In this document: positions 53,466 through 62,713 of the stretch, in pieces | How positions within the stretch are numbered: position 1 is the stretch's first letter | How the letters are laid out: the number at the start of each line of letters is the position of its first letter | From: Caballeronia sp. NK8 | GTDB taxonomy: Bacteria > Pseudomonadota > Gammaproteobacteria > Burkholderiales > Burkholderiaceae | Length of the DNA: 64,000 bases | Direction: 5' to 3' | NCBI RefSeq assembly: GCF_018408855.1 | Contig: NZ_AP024322.1 | Location: forward strand, 992,001 to 1,056,000 | Notes under the pieces: generated by a model | Seen by the model: the letters and a program-made list of their open reading frames with translations, nothing else | Databases searched by the model: none | What the model was told of the DNA's origin: nothing | Position numbers and translations under genes: made by a program

Positions 53466-54944
53466 ATGAAGCCGATCTGGATAGTAGACGACGACCAATC
53501 CATCCGCTGGGTGCTGGAAAAGGCGCTCGCACGAGAAAACTTCACCACGCGCAGCTTCTCCGGCGTGCGCGACGCGCTTGCCGCGCTCGAAGGCGAAAGC
53601 CCGCAAGTGCTCGTCTCCGATATCCGCATGCCGGGCGGCTCCGGGCTCGAACTGCTGCAGACCGTGCGCGACCGCTTGCCGGGCTTGCCCGTCATCATCA
53701 TGACGGCGTTCTCGGATCTGGACAGCGCGGTCGCCGCGTTCCAGGGCGGCGCGTTCGAGTACCTCGCCAAGCCGTTCGACGTCGACAAGGCGGTAGAGCT
53801 GATCCGCCGCGCCGTCGACGAAAGCATGCGCGGCGAAGCGGCGGTCGACGAGCGCGTGACCGAGACGCCCGAGATGCTCGGGCAGGCGCCCGCGATGCAG
53901 GACATGTTCCGCGCGATCGGCCGCCTGTCGCATTCCGCGGCGACCGTGCTCATCACGGGCGAATCAGGCACCGGAAAGGAGCTTGTCGCGCGCGCCTTGC
54001 ACCGACATAGCCCACGCGCGAACGGACCGTTCATCGCGCTGAACACGGCGGCGATTCCGAAGGATCTGCTGGAGTCCGAACTGTTCGGCCACGAGCGCGG
54101 CGCGTTCACCGGCGCGCAGGCGATGCGCCAGGGCCGCTTCGAGCAGGCCGAGAACGGCACACTCTTTCTCGATGAAATCGGCGATATGCCGTTCGATTTG
54201 CAGACGCGTCTGCTGCGCGTGCTGTCGGACGGGCAGTTCTATCGCGTGGGCGGGCACAATCCGCTGAAGGCGAACGTGCGCGTGATCGCGGCGACGCATC
54301 AGAACCTCGAATCGCGCGTGCGGCAGGGGCTGTTCCGCGAGGACTTGTATCACCGCCTGAATGTGATTCGCCTGCGCTTGCCGGCGTTGCGCGAGCGCAG
54401 CGAAGACATTCCGCTGCTGACGCGTCATTTCCTGCAGAAGAGCGCGCGCGATCTGGGCGTCGAGCCCAAGCGCGTGTCCGACAGCGCGCTCGCATATCTC
54501 GCGTCGCTGCCGTTTCCCGGCAATGTGCGTCAGCTTGAGAATCTGTGCAACTGGCTCACCGTGATGGCGCCCGCGCAGGTGATCGAGCAGAAGGACCTGC
54601 CGCCCGATCTGACGCCGCGCCAGGAATACGCGGCGGAGAGCATCGCGGTGTCGACCGATGGCTCGGTCGCGCCGACGCCAGCGGTCGCCAACGGCGCCGC
54701 TGCTGCGCCGCTTGCGGGCTCGCCGGCGGGCGTGTGGGAGAACGGCTTGCGCACGGAAGTCGCGCGTCTGTTGCGCGAGAATTCGGCCGATGTGATGGAC
54801 GAGCTCGCGCGCCGTTTCGAAGCGGCGGTGATTCGCGAGGCGCTCGACTTCACGCGCGGGCGCAAGGTGGAAGCGGCGGAGCGGCTGGGTATCGGCCGCA
54901 ATACGATCACGCGCAAGATTCAGGAGCTGCATCTCGACGCGTGA
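53466..54944 (+). CDS. glnG: Nitrogen regulation response regulator NtrC (GlnG)
   Basis: A 492-residue sigma-54 activator. The receiver has phosphoacceptor Asp52 (VLVSDIRMPGGSG). The AAA+ domain carries Walker A GESGTGKE (about 164) and the sigma-54-contacting GAFTGA (about 211). The C-terminal Fis-type HTH ends the protein (EAAERLGIGRNTITRKIQEL). Phospho-NtrC hexamers at the sites upstream of glnA should open the sigma-54 promoter. A flexible, Ala/Pro-rich linker of about 40 residues (400-440) is longer than in enterobacteria. Its stop is 18 bases from the convergent exonuclease III stop. Confidence 0.97.
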   Translation: MKPIWIVDDDQSIRWVLEKALARENFTTRSFSGVRDALAALEGESPQVLVSDIRMPGGSGLELLQTVRDRLPGLPVIIMTAFSDLDSAVAAFQGGAFEYLAKPFDVDKAVELIRRAVDESMRGEAAVDERVTETPEMLGQAPAMQDMFRAIGRLSHSAATVLITGESGTGKELVARALHRHSPRANGPFIALNTAAIPKDLLESELFGHERGAFTGAQAMRQGRFEQAENGTLFLDEIGDMPFDLQTRLLRVLSDGQFYRVGGHNPLKANVRVIAATHQNLESRVRQGLFREDLYHRLNVIRLRLPALRERSEDIPLLTRHFLQKSARDLGVEPKRVSDSALAYLASLPFPGNVRQLENLCNWLTVMAPAQVIEQKDLPPDLTPRQEYAAESIAVSTDGSVAPTPAVANGAAAAPLAGSPAGVWENGLRTEVARLLRENSADVMDELARRFEAAVIREALDFTRGRKVEAAERLGIGRNTITRKIQELHLDA

Positions 54945-54962
54945 TCGTCGTTCGAATTGGGA

Positions 54963-55745
54963 TCAGTCGATCGTCGCGATCACGGGTGCGTGGTCCGACG
55001 GTTGATCCCACTTGCGCGGCACCCTGTCGACTTCGCACGACGTGCAGCGCGCCGCCAGTTGCTCCGACAGCAGAATGTGATCGATGCGCAGCCCCGCGTT
55101 GCGGCGGAACGCCAGCATTCGATAGTCCCACCACGTAAAGAGCTTCTCGGGCTGTTCGAACTTGCGAAAGGCATCGGTCAGGCCGAGTTCGACGAGTTGC
55201 GCGAAGTGCGCGCGCTCTTCGGGCGAGACGAGATTCTGTCCTTCCCAGACCTTCGGATCGTGCACGTCACGGTCTTCCGGCGCGATGTTGTAATCGCCCA
55301 GCAGCGCCAGTTGCGGGTGACGCGCCATGTCCTCGCGCAGCCATTCGCGCAGCGCATCCAGCCAGCGCATCTTGTAGGCGAATTTCTCGGAGCCGGGCGC
55401 CTGTCCGTTCGGGAAGTAGGCGGAGATGATCCGCACGCCGTCGATCGTCGCGGCGATCACGCGTTGCTGCAAGTCCTCGAATCCGGGGATGTTGCGCACG
55501 ACGCTGATTTCATCGACCTCGAAGCCGGCATCGGCGCGCACCAGAATGCCGACGCCGTTATACGTCTTCTGTCCCGCGAACCAGCTTTTGTAGCCGGCGG
55601 CTTCTAGTTCGGCGCGCGGGAATTTCTCGTCGGGGAGCTTGAGTTCCTGAAGACACAGCACGTCGATGCCCGAGAGCGCGAGCCAGTCGATGACGTGCTG
55701 CTGGCGGACTTTGAGGGAGTTGACGTTCCAGGTGGCGATTTTCAT
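54963..55745 (-). CDS. xthA: Exodeoxyribonuclease III
   Basis: A 260-residue AP endonuclease/3'-5' exonuclease. It starts MKIATWNVNSLKVRQQHVID, with the catalytic Glu in LCLQELKLPD. DRDVHDPKVWEGQNLVS and a late RIDHILLSEQL block with SDHAPVIATI hold the remaining catalytic Asn/Asp/His residues. The ATG at 55745 gives the family start; a longer frame to 55820 has no match. It acts in base-excision repair on abasic sites and blocked 3' ends. Confidence 0.95.
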   Translation of the reverse strand: MKIATWNVNSLKVRQQHVIDWLALSGIDVLCLQELKLPDEKFPRAELEAAGYKSWFAGQKTYNGVGILVRADAGFEVDEISVVRNIPGFEDLQQRVIAATIDGVRIISAYFPNGQAPGSEKFAYKMRWLDALREWLREDMARHPQLALLGDYNIAPEDRDVHDPKVWEGQNLVSPEERAHFAQLVELGLTDAFRKFEQPEKLFTWWDYRMLAFRRNAGLRIDHILLSEQLAARCTSCEVDRVPRKWDQPSDHAPVIATID

Positions 55746-55923
55746 TGCTTGGACAAGGTGTTGGTTTGATGTCATCGGCTGGCTGACGAGCGGCAGCTGC
55801 TTTTGACTTCGATCCAGCATGATACCTATAAGCGACGGTGCGCGATCCTGCGCATCGGTTGCCTTCGCAGGCCCGGCGTGGCGAATTATGATGTCGTCTC
55901 ACGACAAACCCTGCCGACAATCA

Positions 55924-56508
55924 ATGAGCCAGCCAACTCTGAAAGGCGAGCACGTAACGCTTCGCCCGCTGCAACGCGATGACCGCGCCACCTTGCTCGA
56001 CGCCGCCGCCGATGGCGAGCTCTGGAACCTCAGCGTGACGGTCGTCCCGAACGAAGACACGATCGACCGTTATATCGACACCGCGTTCGCCGGCCGCGAT
56101 GCAGGCACGGTGATGCCGTTCGTGATCGTCCGAACCGGCGATGGTCGTGTCGTCGGAAGCACGCGCTACTGGAAGATCGATCGCGCAAACCGCAAGCTCG
56201 AAATCGGCCATACGTGGCTCGCCGCATCGACGCAGCGCACGGGCATCAACACGGAAGCGAAGGTTTTGCTCCTGACGCACGCGTTCGAAGCGATGCACTG
56301 CGTGCGCGTGCAATTCACCACCGACGAACTCAACGAGAAATCGCGCGCGGCGATCCTCGGCATCGGCGCGAAACAGGAGGGCATCGTGCGGCACGAGCGC
56401 ATCATGCCCGATGGCCGCAAGCGCAATTCCGTACGCTTCTCGATCATCGACGACGAATGGCCCTGCGTGAAAGCGATGCTGCTCGCGAAGCTCAACCGTC
56501 GAGCGTAG
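55924..56508 (+). CDS. GNAT-family N-acetyltransferase, RimJ/RimL type
   Basis: A 194-residue acetyltransferase starting MSQPTLKGEHVTLRPLQRDD. The GNAT core includes GSTRYWKIDRANRKLEIGHT and a CoA-binding loop in RTGINTEAKVLLLTHAFE, then the conserved RAAILGIGAKQEGIVRH late motif of the RimJ/RimL-like subgroup. Relatives acetylate ribosomal-protein N-termini or small molecules; the substrate here is unknown. Its end overlaps the convergent LysR gene by 17 bases. Confidence 0.9.
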   Translation: MSQPTLKGEHVTLRPLQRDDRATLLDAAADGELWNLSVTVVPNEDTIDRYIDTAFAGRDAGTVMPFVIVRTGDGRVVGSTRYWKIDRANRKLEIGHTWLAASTQRTGINTEAKVLLLTHAFEAMHCVRVQFTTDELNEKSRAAILGIGAKQEGIVRHERIMPDGRKRNSVRFSIIDDEWPCVKAMLLAKLNRRA

Positions 56509-57391
56509 TGCGCGCCTTCAGTTCCTTCACGCGCGCTTTCATGAACGCGACGAAGCGATGCGTCACGGTATCGTCGCGTTCGGCTTGCCACGCAAGCCCG
56601 ACCCGCCATCGCGCGGCCTGATCGCGCAGGGTCAGCACGCGCGCATCGCGCAGCAGATATTGCGCGCGCGATGGCAAAAACGCCGCGCCCACGCCGCCCG
56701 CCACCGACGCCAGCACGGACTGGATATCGTCCGCCTCCTGAATCACGCGCGGCACGAAGCCGTGCCCGGCGCACCAGCGGTCGATCTGCGCGGCGAGGCC
56801 CGGCCCGCGCGTGCGCGCCAGCGCGATGAAACCCGGCTCGTTCAGTTCATCGAGATCGGCGGGCAAGCGCTTGTAGCGCGTATGCTCGGGCACGGCGAGC
56901 GCGAGCGTTTCATCGAGCACGGTGAAGCCCGCAAGCCCGGCGCCGGCGGGCATACGCATGAATCCTACGTCGAGCTTGTTGGCGAGGATGCGGCGTGTCT
57001 GCTCATGCGATGAAAGATCGTGCAGCGTGATGCTCACGCCCGGATTGAGCGCGCGGAACTCGGCGATCAGCTTCGGCACATGCGTGAGCGTCGACAGACA
57101 CAGGCCGACCCGCAGAAATCCGCGCGTGCCGCTCGCGGCCTCGCGCGCGCGGGCAAGCACGGCGTCGGCGTCGCGCACGAGTGTTTGCGCATCGGCGAGG
57201 AAGCTCGCGCCGAACGTCGTCAGGTCCGCGCCGTGACGGCCGCGTTCGAACAAACGCGCGCCGAGGCTCGCTTCGAGCGCGGCGAGCTGCTTGCTGAGCG
57301 CGGGCTGACTCAGATGCAGTGCTTCGGAAGCGCGGCCGAAATGGCGCAGATCGGCGATCGTGAGGAAGGCGCGCAGAAGTCGGAGTTCCAT
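56492..57391 (-). CDS. LysR-family transcriptional regulator
   Basis: A 299-residue LysR regulator. The N-terminal winged HTH MELRLLRAFLTIADLRHFGRA, then LHLSQPALSKQLAALEASLG, is typical. The effector-binding domain spans about 90-295 (GFLRVGLCLSTLTHVPKLIA). Its promoter faces the nitrilase-like gene with 108 bases between the starts, the usual LysR arrangement for controlling a divergent target. The inducer is unknown. Confidence 0.93.
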   Translation of the reverse strand: MELRLLRAFLTIADLRHFGRASEALHLSQPALSKQLAALEASLGARLFERGRHGADLTTFGASFLADAQTLVRDADAVLARAREAASGTRGFLRVGLCLSTLTHVPKLIAEFRALNPGVSITLHDLSSHEQTRRILANKLDVGFMRMPAGAGLAGFTVLDETLALAVPEHTRYKRLPADLDELNEPGFIALARTRGPGLAAQIDRWCAGHGFVPRVIQEADDIQSVLASVAGGVGAAFLPSRAQYLLRDARVLTLRDQAARWRVGLAWQAERDDTVTHRFVAFMKARVKELKARTTLDG

Positions 57392-57499
57392 CGGATATTC
57401 GATTCCATTTGGCGATCGAATCGATCAAAACATTCATTTTACTTATCGATGCGCGGGCGTTTCAATGAGGCTATCCCTCAGTTCTTGCCGGAGCCTCGC

Positions 57500-57985
57500 A
57501 TGGATGCCAGTTCGTTTCGTATCGCCGTGATTGCGCCTGAATCGCAGTCTGGCGATGTCGCGTGCAATCGCACACGCATCATCGGGAAGCTTGCCGAAGC
57601 GGCGCGAGAAGGCGTGCAACTGGCGTTGTTTCCGCAATCGGGCATCGGTGCGCCGGAGGACGACGCCATCGCCGCCGCCGTCGAGCGGACCGGCGTCGCG
57701 GCGGGCGTCGGCTGGATCGGGCGCATGGACGACGGCCGCCGCTACGAGCGCTACGCGATCTGCTCGCCCGGCGGCGCGCGCGTGCACATTCTGATCGGCG
57801 AGGACAACGGCGTGGCCGAGAGCGTACGGATGATGGCGCTCACGGGGGCGACGCTGCTCGTGGCGCCGAAGCGCGGCGACCGTTCGCATCGCGCGCCGCT
57901 CGCGCCAACAACCGAACGCGCGATGCCACGCGGTTCGCTGCCGCTCAGTTTCGCAATCATCGGTCGCAATCGCGTGGTGGGGTGA
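57500..57985 (+). CDS. Nitrilase-superfamily-like protein lacking the catalytic triad
   Basis: A 161-residue protein with the start of a carbon-nitrogen hydrolase fold: FRIAVIAPESQSGDVACNRT, then GVQLALFPQSGIGAPEDD, matching the family pattern but with Gln where the catalytic Glu normally stands. Later VHILIGEDNGVAESVRMMAL aligns with the region of the catalytic Cys (family GxxICYDxxFPE) but shows Glu-Asp and no Cys, and the triad Lys is not apparent either. Length is about 60% of a normal nitrilase. GGAG lies 6 bases before the ATG. It reads as a shortened pseudoenzyme, possibly regulatory or decaying. Divergent from a LysR gene. Confidence 0.65.
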   Translation: MDASSFRIAVIAPESQSGDVACNRTRIIGKLAEAAREGVQLALFPQSGIGAPEDDAIAAAVERTGVAAGVGWIGRMDDGRRYERYAICSPGGARVHILIGEDNGVAESVRMMALTGATLLVAPKRGDRSHRAPLAPTTERAMPRGSLPLSFAIIGRNRVVG

Positions 57986-58065
57986 ATCAAACGCTGCACG
58001 GCTTTTCTGTCCCGATACAATCGCACGAACACATCGAACGAACACATCGGACGGAGGCTTCGCAC

Positions 58066-59343
58066 ATGGATTTGATCATTCGCCGCGCGGCGCTCGCGGA
58101 TGCGCGCGAGCTCGTCGATATCGGCATGGAAGCGGGGCGCATCGCCGCGATCGAACCGCGTCTGGCAGCTACCGCGCGCGAGGAAATCGACGCGAAGGGC
58201 GCGCTCGTCACCGCGCCCTTCGTCGATGCGCACTTTCATATGGACGCGACGCTTTCCTACGGCCTGCCGCGCGTAAACGCATCGGGCACGCTGCTCGAAG
58301 GCATCGCGCTGTGGGGCGAGCTGAAGCCCGAGCTCACGCAGGAAGCGCTCGTCGAGCGCGCGTTGCAGTATTGCGACTGGGCCGTCGCGCGCGGGCTGCT
58401 CGCGATCCGTTCGCACGTCGATGTCTGCGATCCGCGTCTGCTCGCCGTCGAGGCGCTCGTCGAAGTGAAGCGGCGCGTGAAGCCTTATCTCGATCTGCAA
58501 CTCGTCGCCTTTCCGCAGGACGGCGTGCTGCGCAGCGCGGGCGCGTTCGACAACCTGAAGCGCGCGATCGCGATGGGCGTCGATGTCGTCGGCGGCATTC
58601 CGCACTTCGAGCGCACGATGGCCGACGGCGCGGCGTCGGTGAAGCTGCTGTGCGAATACGCGGCGGAGCAGGGCCTGCGCGTGGACATGCACTGCGACGA
58701 ATCCGACGACCCGATGTCGCGCCACATCGAAACGCTCGCCGCCGAAACGCATCGGCTCGGCCTGCACGGGCGTGTGACCGGTTCGCACCTCACGTCGATG
58801 CATTCGATGGACAATTACTACGTCAGCAAGCTCATTCCATTGATGCGCGAGGCGGGCGTCGCGGCGATCGCGAATCCGCTCATCAACATCACGCTGCAAG
58901 GCCGTTCGGATACCTATCCGAAGCGACGAGGCATGACGCGCGTGCCGGAGCTGATGGCGGCGGGCATCACGGTCGCGTTCGGCCACGATTGCGTGATGGA
59001 CCCGTGGTACAGCCTCGGCTCGGGCGACATGCTCGAAGTCGCGCACATGGGCCTGCACGTCGCGCAGATGACGGGTCTGGACGCAATGCGCGCCTGCTTC
59101 GACGCGGTGACGAAGAATCCCGCGCGCATTCTCGGACTGGATGGTTACGGCATCGAAGTGGGATGCAACGCGGATTGCGTCGTGCTCGACGCACGTGATC
59201 CTGTCGAAGCGATCCGCCTGCGCGCGGCGCGCACGGCTGTGGTTCGGCGCGGCAAAGTGGTGAGCCGCAGTCCTGCCGTACGGGCGACGCTGACGCTGGA
59301 AGGGCGGCCCTCGGAAGTGGACTTCAGGATCGACAGGCGATAA
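58066..59343 (+). CDS. CodA-type amidohydrolase (cytosine deaminase-like)
   Basis: A 425-residue amidohydrolase close in length to E. coli CodA (427). Metal ligands are in DAHFHMDATLS, VDMHCDESDDP, GSHLTSMHS and FGHDCVMDPWY. AFPQDGVL matches the substrate-contacting Gln region of CodA. The residue after metal-binding Asp308 is Cys309 where CodA has Asp (GHDD), a position known to affect substrate choice. It may therefore deaminate cytosine, isocytosine, creatinine or a related ring. ACGGAGG precedes the ATG. It sits 80 bases after the nitrilase-like gene, possibly under the same LysR control. Confidence 0.85.
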   Translation: MDLIIRRAALADARELVDIGMEAGRIAAIEPRLAATAREEIDAKGALVTAPFVDAHFHMDATLSYGLPRVNASGTLLEGIALWGELKPELTQEALVERALQYCDWAVARGLLAIRSHVDVCDPRLLAVEALVEVKRRVKPYLDLQLVAFPQDGVLRSAGAFDNLKRAIAMGVDVVGGIPHFERTMADGAASVKLLCEYAAEQGLRVDMHCDESDDPMSRHIETLAAETHRLGLHGRVTGSHLTSMHSMDNYYVSKLIPLMREAGVAAIANPLINITLQGRSDTYPKRRGMTRVPELMAAGITVAFGHDCVMDPWYSLGSGDMLEVAHMGLHVAQMTGLDAMRACFDAVTKNPARILGLDGYGIEVGCNADCVVLDARDPVEAIRLRAARTAVVRRGKVVSRSPAVRATLTLEGRPSEVDFRIDRR

Positions 59344-59372
59344 AAAACCCCGGTCTTTTGCGGACCGGGGTT
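59342..59372. terminator. Bidirectional rho-independent terminator
   Basis: AACCCCGGTC and GACCGGGGTT pair across a 7-base loop. On the minus strand the stem is followed by TTTTTT, ending the oligopeptidase transcript 16 bases after its stop. On the plus strand it follows the deaminase stop directly. Confidence 0.9.
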
Positions 59373-59387
59373 GTTCGTGCGAGCGGC

Positions 59388-61499
59388 TTATTGCAGCGCC
59401 GGCTCCGACATGCCGTTGTGACGCAGCAGCGCGTCGATGTTCGGCTCGCGGCCACGGAACGCCTTGAACGAGTCCATCGCGGGACGGCTGCCGCCCACCT
59501 CGAGAATCTCGCGGCGATAGCGCGTGCCCGTCGTCGCATCGAGCACCGAGCCGTTCGCGAGTTTGGCGGCTTCCTCGAACGCGGCGTACGCATCGGCGGA
59601 AAGGACTTCGGCCCACTTGTAGCTGTAGTAGCCCGCCGCGTAGCCGCCCGCGAAGATATGGCTGAACGTGTTCGGCCAGCGCGAGAACGGCGCCTGCGGA
59701 ATCACATGGAACTTCTCGTTGATTTCGCGCGCAAGGTCGTTCACGGTTTTCGTCGCGTTGGCCGCGTCGTAGGACGTGTGCAGCACCATGTCGAACATCG
59801 AGAAGACGATCTGGCGCAGCGTGCCGAGCCCGCTCTGGAAATTCTTCGCGGCGAGCATCTTGTCGAACAGCTCGCGCGGCAGCGGCGCGCCGGTCTCGAC
59901 GTGCGCGGACATGTCGGTGAGCACGTCCCACTCCCAGCAGAAGTTCTCCATGAACTGCGACGGCAGTTCGACCGCATCCCACTCGACGCCGTTGATGCCC
60001 GACACGCCCAGCTCGTCGATACGCGTCAGCATGTGGTGCAGACCGTGCCCGAACTCGTGGAACAGCGTGATGACCTCATCGTGCGTGAAGCACGCGGGTT
60101 TGCCGCCCACCGGTGCCGAAAAATTGCAGGTGAGATAAGCGACCGGCGTCTGCACGCCGCCTTGCGTGCGCTTGTGACGCGAGCGCGCGTCGTCCATCCA
60201 CGCACCGCCGCGCTTGCCTTCGCGCGCGTACAGATCCAGATAGAACTGCGCGACGAGCGTGCCGTCCTTGTTCTCGACGCGGAAGAAACGCACATCCGGA
60301 TTCCACACGGCGGCTTCGTCGCGACGGATCGACACGTTGAAGAGCGTTTCCGTGACCTTGAACAGGCCCTTCAGCACGGCTTCCTGCGGGAAGTACTGCT
60401 TCACTTCGTTTTCGGAGAACGAATAGCGCTTCTGACGCAGCTTTTCGGCCGCATACGCGATGTCCCACGGTTGCAGCTCGGGCATGCCGAGTTCGGTGGC
60501 GGCGAACGCGCGCAGTTCCATCCAGTCGTTTTCGGCGTAGGGGCGCGCGCGCTTGGCGAGGTCTTCGAGGAACGCGATCACTTGCGCGGGCGATTCGGCC
60601 ATCTTCGGCGCAAGCGATACTTCCGCGAAGTTCTGATAGCCGAGCGTCTTCGCTTCCTCATCACGCAGCTTCAGATTTTCGACGACATTCGCCGTGTTGT
60701 CCCATTCGGCCTTGCCGCCGCCGTACGTGCCGCCGAGTTCCGACGCACGCGTGGCGTACGCGCGATACATGGCCTCACGCATCGGCCGATGCGAGGCGTA
60801 TTGCAGCACCGGGAAATACGACGGGAAATGCAGCGTGAATTTCCAGCCTTCCTTGGCGTCGCGTTGCGCGGCTTCGCGCGCCGCTTCGATCACGTCATCG
60901 GGCAGGCCGGCGAGGTCGCTTTCCTGCGTGACGAGGTACGCGTAGGCGTTCGTCGAATCGAGCACGTGATCGGAAAACGCTTTCGCGAGCGCCGCTTGTT
61001 CTTCCTGCAACTGCGCGAAACGCGGTTTGCGATCTTCGGGCAATTCAGCGCCCGACAAGCGGAAATCGCGCAGCGAATTCTCCAGAATCTTCTTGCGCTC
61101 TGCCGACAAACCGGCGAACTCGGTTCCGGCGGCGATCGCCTTGTACTTTTCGTAGAGCGCGAGATTCTGGCCGACGCTCGCGGAAAATTCGGTGACGCGC
61201 GGCAGGTTTTCGGCGTGCGCGGCGCGCAATTCGGGGGTATCGGCAACGGCGTTCAGATGGCCGATGACACCCCACGCGCGTGACAGTTTTTCCGATTCCT
61301 GCTCGACCGCTTCGACGACGTCCTTCCAGGTCGCAGGGGTGTCGGGCGCGCTCGCGCGGTCGACGGCGGCTTTCGCGTCGGCGAGCAGCACGTCGAGCGC
61401 CGGGGTGACGTGCGCGGGCTGAATCTCGCCAAAGCGCGGAAGATCGGAAAAATCGAGCAGCGGATTGGCCGCTGCCGGGGTGGACGTGGTTTCGCTCAT
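59388..61499 (-). CDS. prlC: Oligopeptidase A (M3 family zinc peptidase)
   Basis: A 703-residue M3 peptidase. The zinc motif HEFGH (in TLFHEFGHGLHHM) is at about residues 478-482, with the third ligand Glu downstream near INGVEWDAVELPSQ. Length and the C-terminal FKAFRGREPNIDALLRHNGM fit PrlC/oligopeptidase A, which degrades signal and short peptides in the cytoplasm. The start at 61499 (MSETTSTPAAANPLLDFSDL) is preferred to a longer frame to 61550. folD lies upstream, as is common in beta-proteobacteria. Confidence 0.96.
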   Translation of the reverse strand: MSETTSTPAAANPLLDFSDLPRFGEIQPAHVTPALDVLLADAKAAVDRASAPDTPATWKDVVEAVEQESEKLSRAWGVIGHLNAVADTPELRAAHAENLPRVTEFSASVGQNLALYEKYKAIAAGTEFAGLSAERKKILENSLRDFRLSGAELPEDRKPRFAQLQEEQAALAKAFSDHVLDSTNAYAYLVTQESDLAGLPDDVIEAAREAAQRDAKEGWKFTLHFPSYFPVLQYASHRPMREAMYRAYATRASELGGTYGGGKAEWDNTANVVENLKLRDEEAKTLGYQNFAEVSLAPKMAESPAQVIAFLEDLAKRARPYAENDWMELRAFAATELGMPELQPWDIAYAAEKLRQKRYSFSENEVKQYFPQEAVLKGLFKVTETLFNVSIRRDEAAVWNPDVRFFRVENKDGTLVAQFYLDLYAREGKRGGAWMDDARSRHKRTQGGVQTPVAYLTCNFSAPVGGKPACFTHDEVITLFHEFGHGLHHMLTRIDELGVSGINGVEWDAVELPSQFMENFCWEWDVLTDMSAHVETGAPLPRELFDKMLAAKNFQSGLGTLRQIVFSMFDMVLHTSYDAANATKTVNDLAREINEKFHVIPQAPFSRWPNTFSHIFAGGYAAGYYSYKWAEVLSADAYAAFEEAAKLANGSVLDATTGTRYRREILEVGGSRPAMDSFKAFRGREPNIDALLRHNGMSEPALQ

Positions 61500-61651
61500 G
61501 ATTCTCCCGTGCTGGTGTTGGGTGAAGCGCGGGCGGGGCGTGTCGCACAACGGCGCCCCGCGCCGGCTCTCTCCGAGATTATTGGGGCGGGCGGGGCAAA
61601 TTCCAACCGATTGTTTTTAAGGGGCCGATGAATGCCGCCCCGCGCCGATTG

Positions 61652-62506
61652 TCACGCCTGCGCCGCGCGCTCGGCTGCCTCGATCGTGTTGACGAGCAGC
61701 ATCGTGATGGTCATCGGGCCGACGCCGCCCGGCACCGGCGTGATGTAGCCGGCCACTTCCTTGACGCCCGCGAAATCGACGTCGCCGCACAGCTTGCCTT
61801 CGTCGTTGCGGTTCATGCCGACGTCGATCACGGTCGCGCCGGGCTTCACCATGTCGGCGGTGACGATATTACGGCGGCCGACCGCCGCGACGATCACATC
61901 GGCGTCGCGCGTGTGCTTGCCGATATCGCGCGTCTTGCTGTGGCAGATCGTGACGGTCGCGCCCGCTTCGAGCAGGAGGAGCGCCATCGGCTTGCCGACG
62001 ATGTTCGAACGCCCGATCACCACCGCGTTCGCGCCCTTCAGGTCGATATCGTGCGCCTCGAACATCTTCATCACGCCGTAGGGCGTGCACGGGCGAAACA
62101 GCGGCTTGCCGGTCAGCAGCGCGCCCGCGTTGGCGACGTGAAAGCCGTCGACGTCCTTTTCCGGCGCGATCGCCTCGATCACCTTGTGGCTGTCGATGTG
62201 CGCGGGCAGCGGCAGTTGCACGAGAATGCCGTGGATCGAAGGATCGGCGTTGAGCTTCGCGATATGCGCGAGCAGCTCGTTTTCGGCGAGCGTCGCGGGA
62301 AAGCGGTCCATCACCGAGTGCAGGCCGTTGTCCTGGCAAGCCTTGACCTTGTTGCGCACGTAGACTTCGCTCGCGGGATTGTCGCCGACGAGCACGACGG
62401 CGAGTCCCGGCTTGTGTCCACGGGCGGTGAGCGCGGCGGCGCGTTGGGCGACATCGGCGCGAAGAGTCTTGGAAAGGGCGTTGCCGTCGATGAGTTGGGC
62501 AGTCAT
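61652..62506 (-). CDS. folD: Methylenetetrahydrofolate dehydrogenase/cyclohydrolase FolD
   Basis: A 284-residue bifunctional enzyme interconverting 5,10-methylene- and 10-formyl-tetrahydrofolate with NADP. Signature stretches are [20 protein letters not shown] (active-site Tyr and Lys), [29 protein letters not shown] (nucleotide loop) and [15 protein letters not shown]. The start at 62506 ([13 protein letters not shown]) is the family start; the longer frame is Pro/Arg-rich. It lies 152 bases upstream of prlC on the same strand. Confidence 0.97.
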   Translation of the reverse strand: MTAQLIDGNALSKTLRADVAQRAAALTARGHKPGLAVVLVGDNPASEVYVRNKVKACQDNGLHSVMDRFPATLAENELLAHIAKLNADPSIHGILVQLPLPAHIDSHKVIEAIAPEKDVDGFHVANAGALLTGKPLFRPCTPYGVMKMFEAHDIDLKGANAVVIGRSNIVGKPMALLLLEAGATVTICHSKTRDIGKHTRDADVIVAAVGRRNIVTADMVKPGATVIDVGMNRNDEGKLCGDVDFAGVKEVAGYITPVPGGVGPMTITMLLVNTIEAAERAAQA

Positions 62507-62713
62507 GGCGAATCGGATCGGATCGAGGATGGGCGAGGGCGCGCGAGGGCCTGAAGCCGACGCCGTGCCCGCCGCTCTGGGCGGCGGCGGTGCGCGGCGC
62601 TCGCGCATGGTGCTGGGCGCTTGCTCGGCAAATGCACCCTTGGGAAGGGCGAAATTATACCGCCGGGCGCTATCCCACGTTCCTTTGCGCGGTTCCCGAC
62701 GCGTCGCCGCGTC

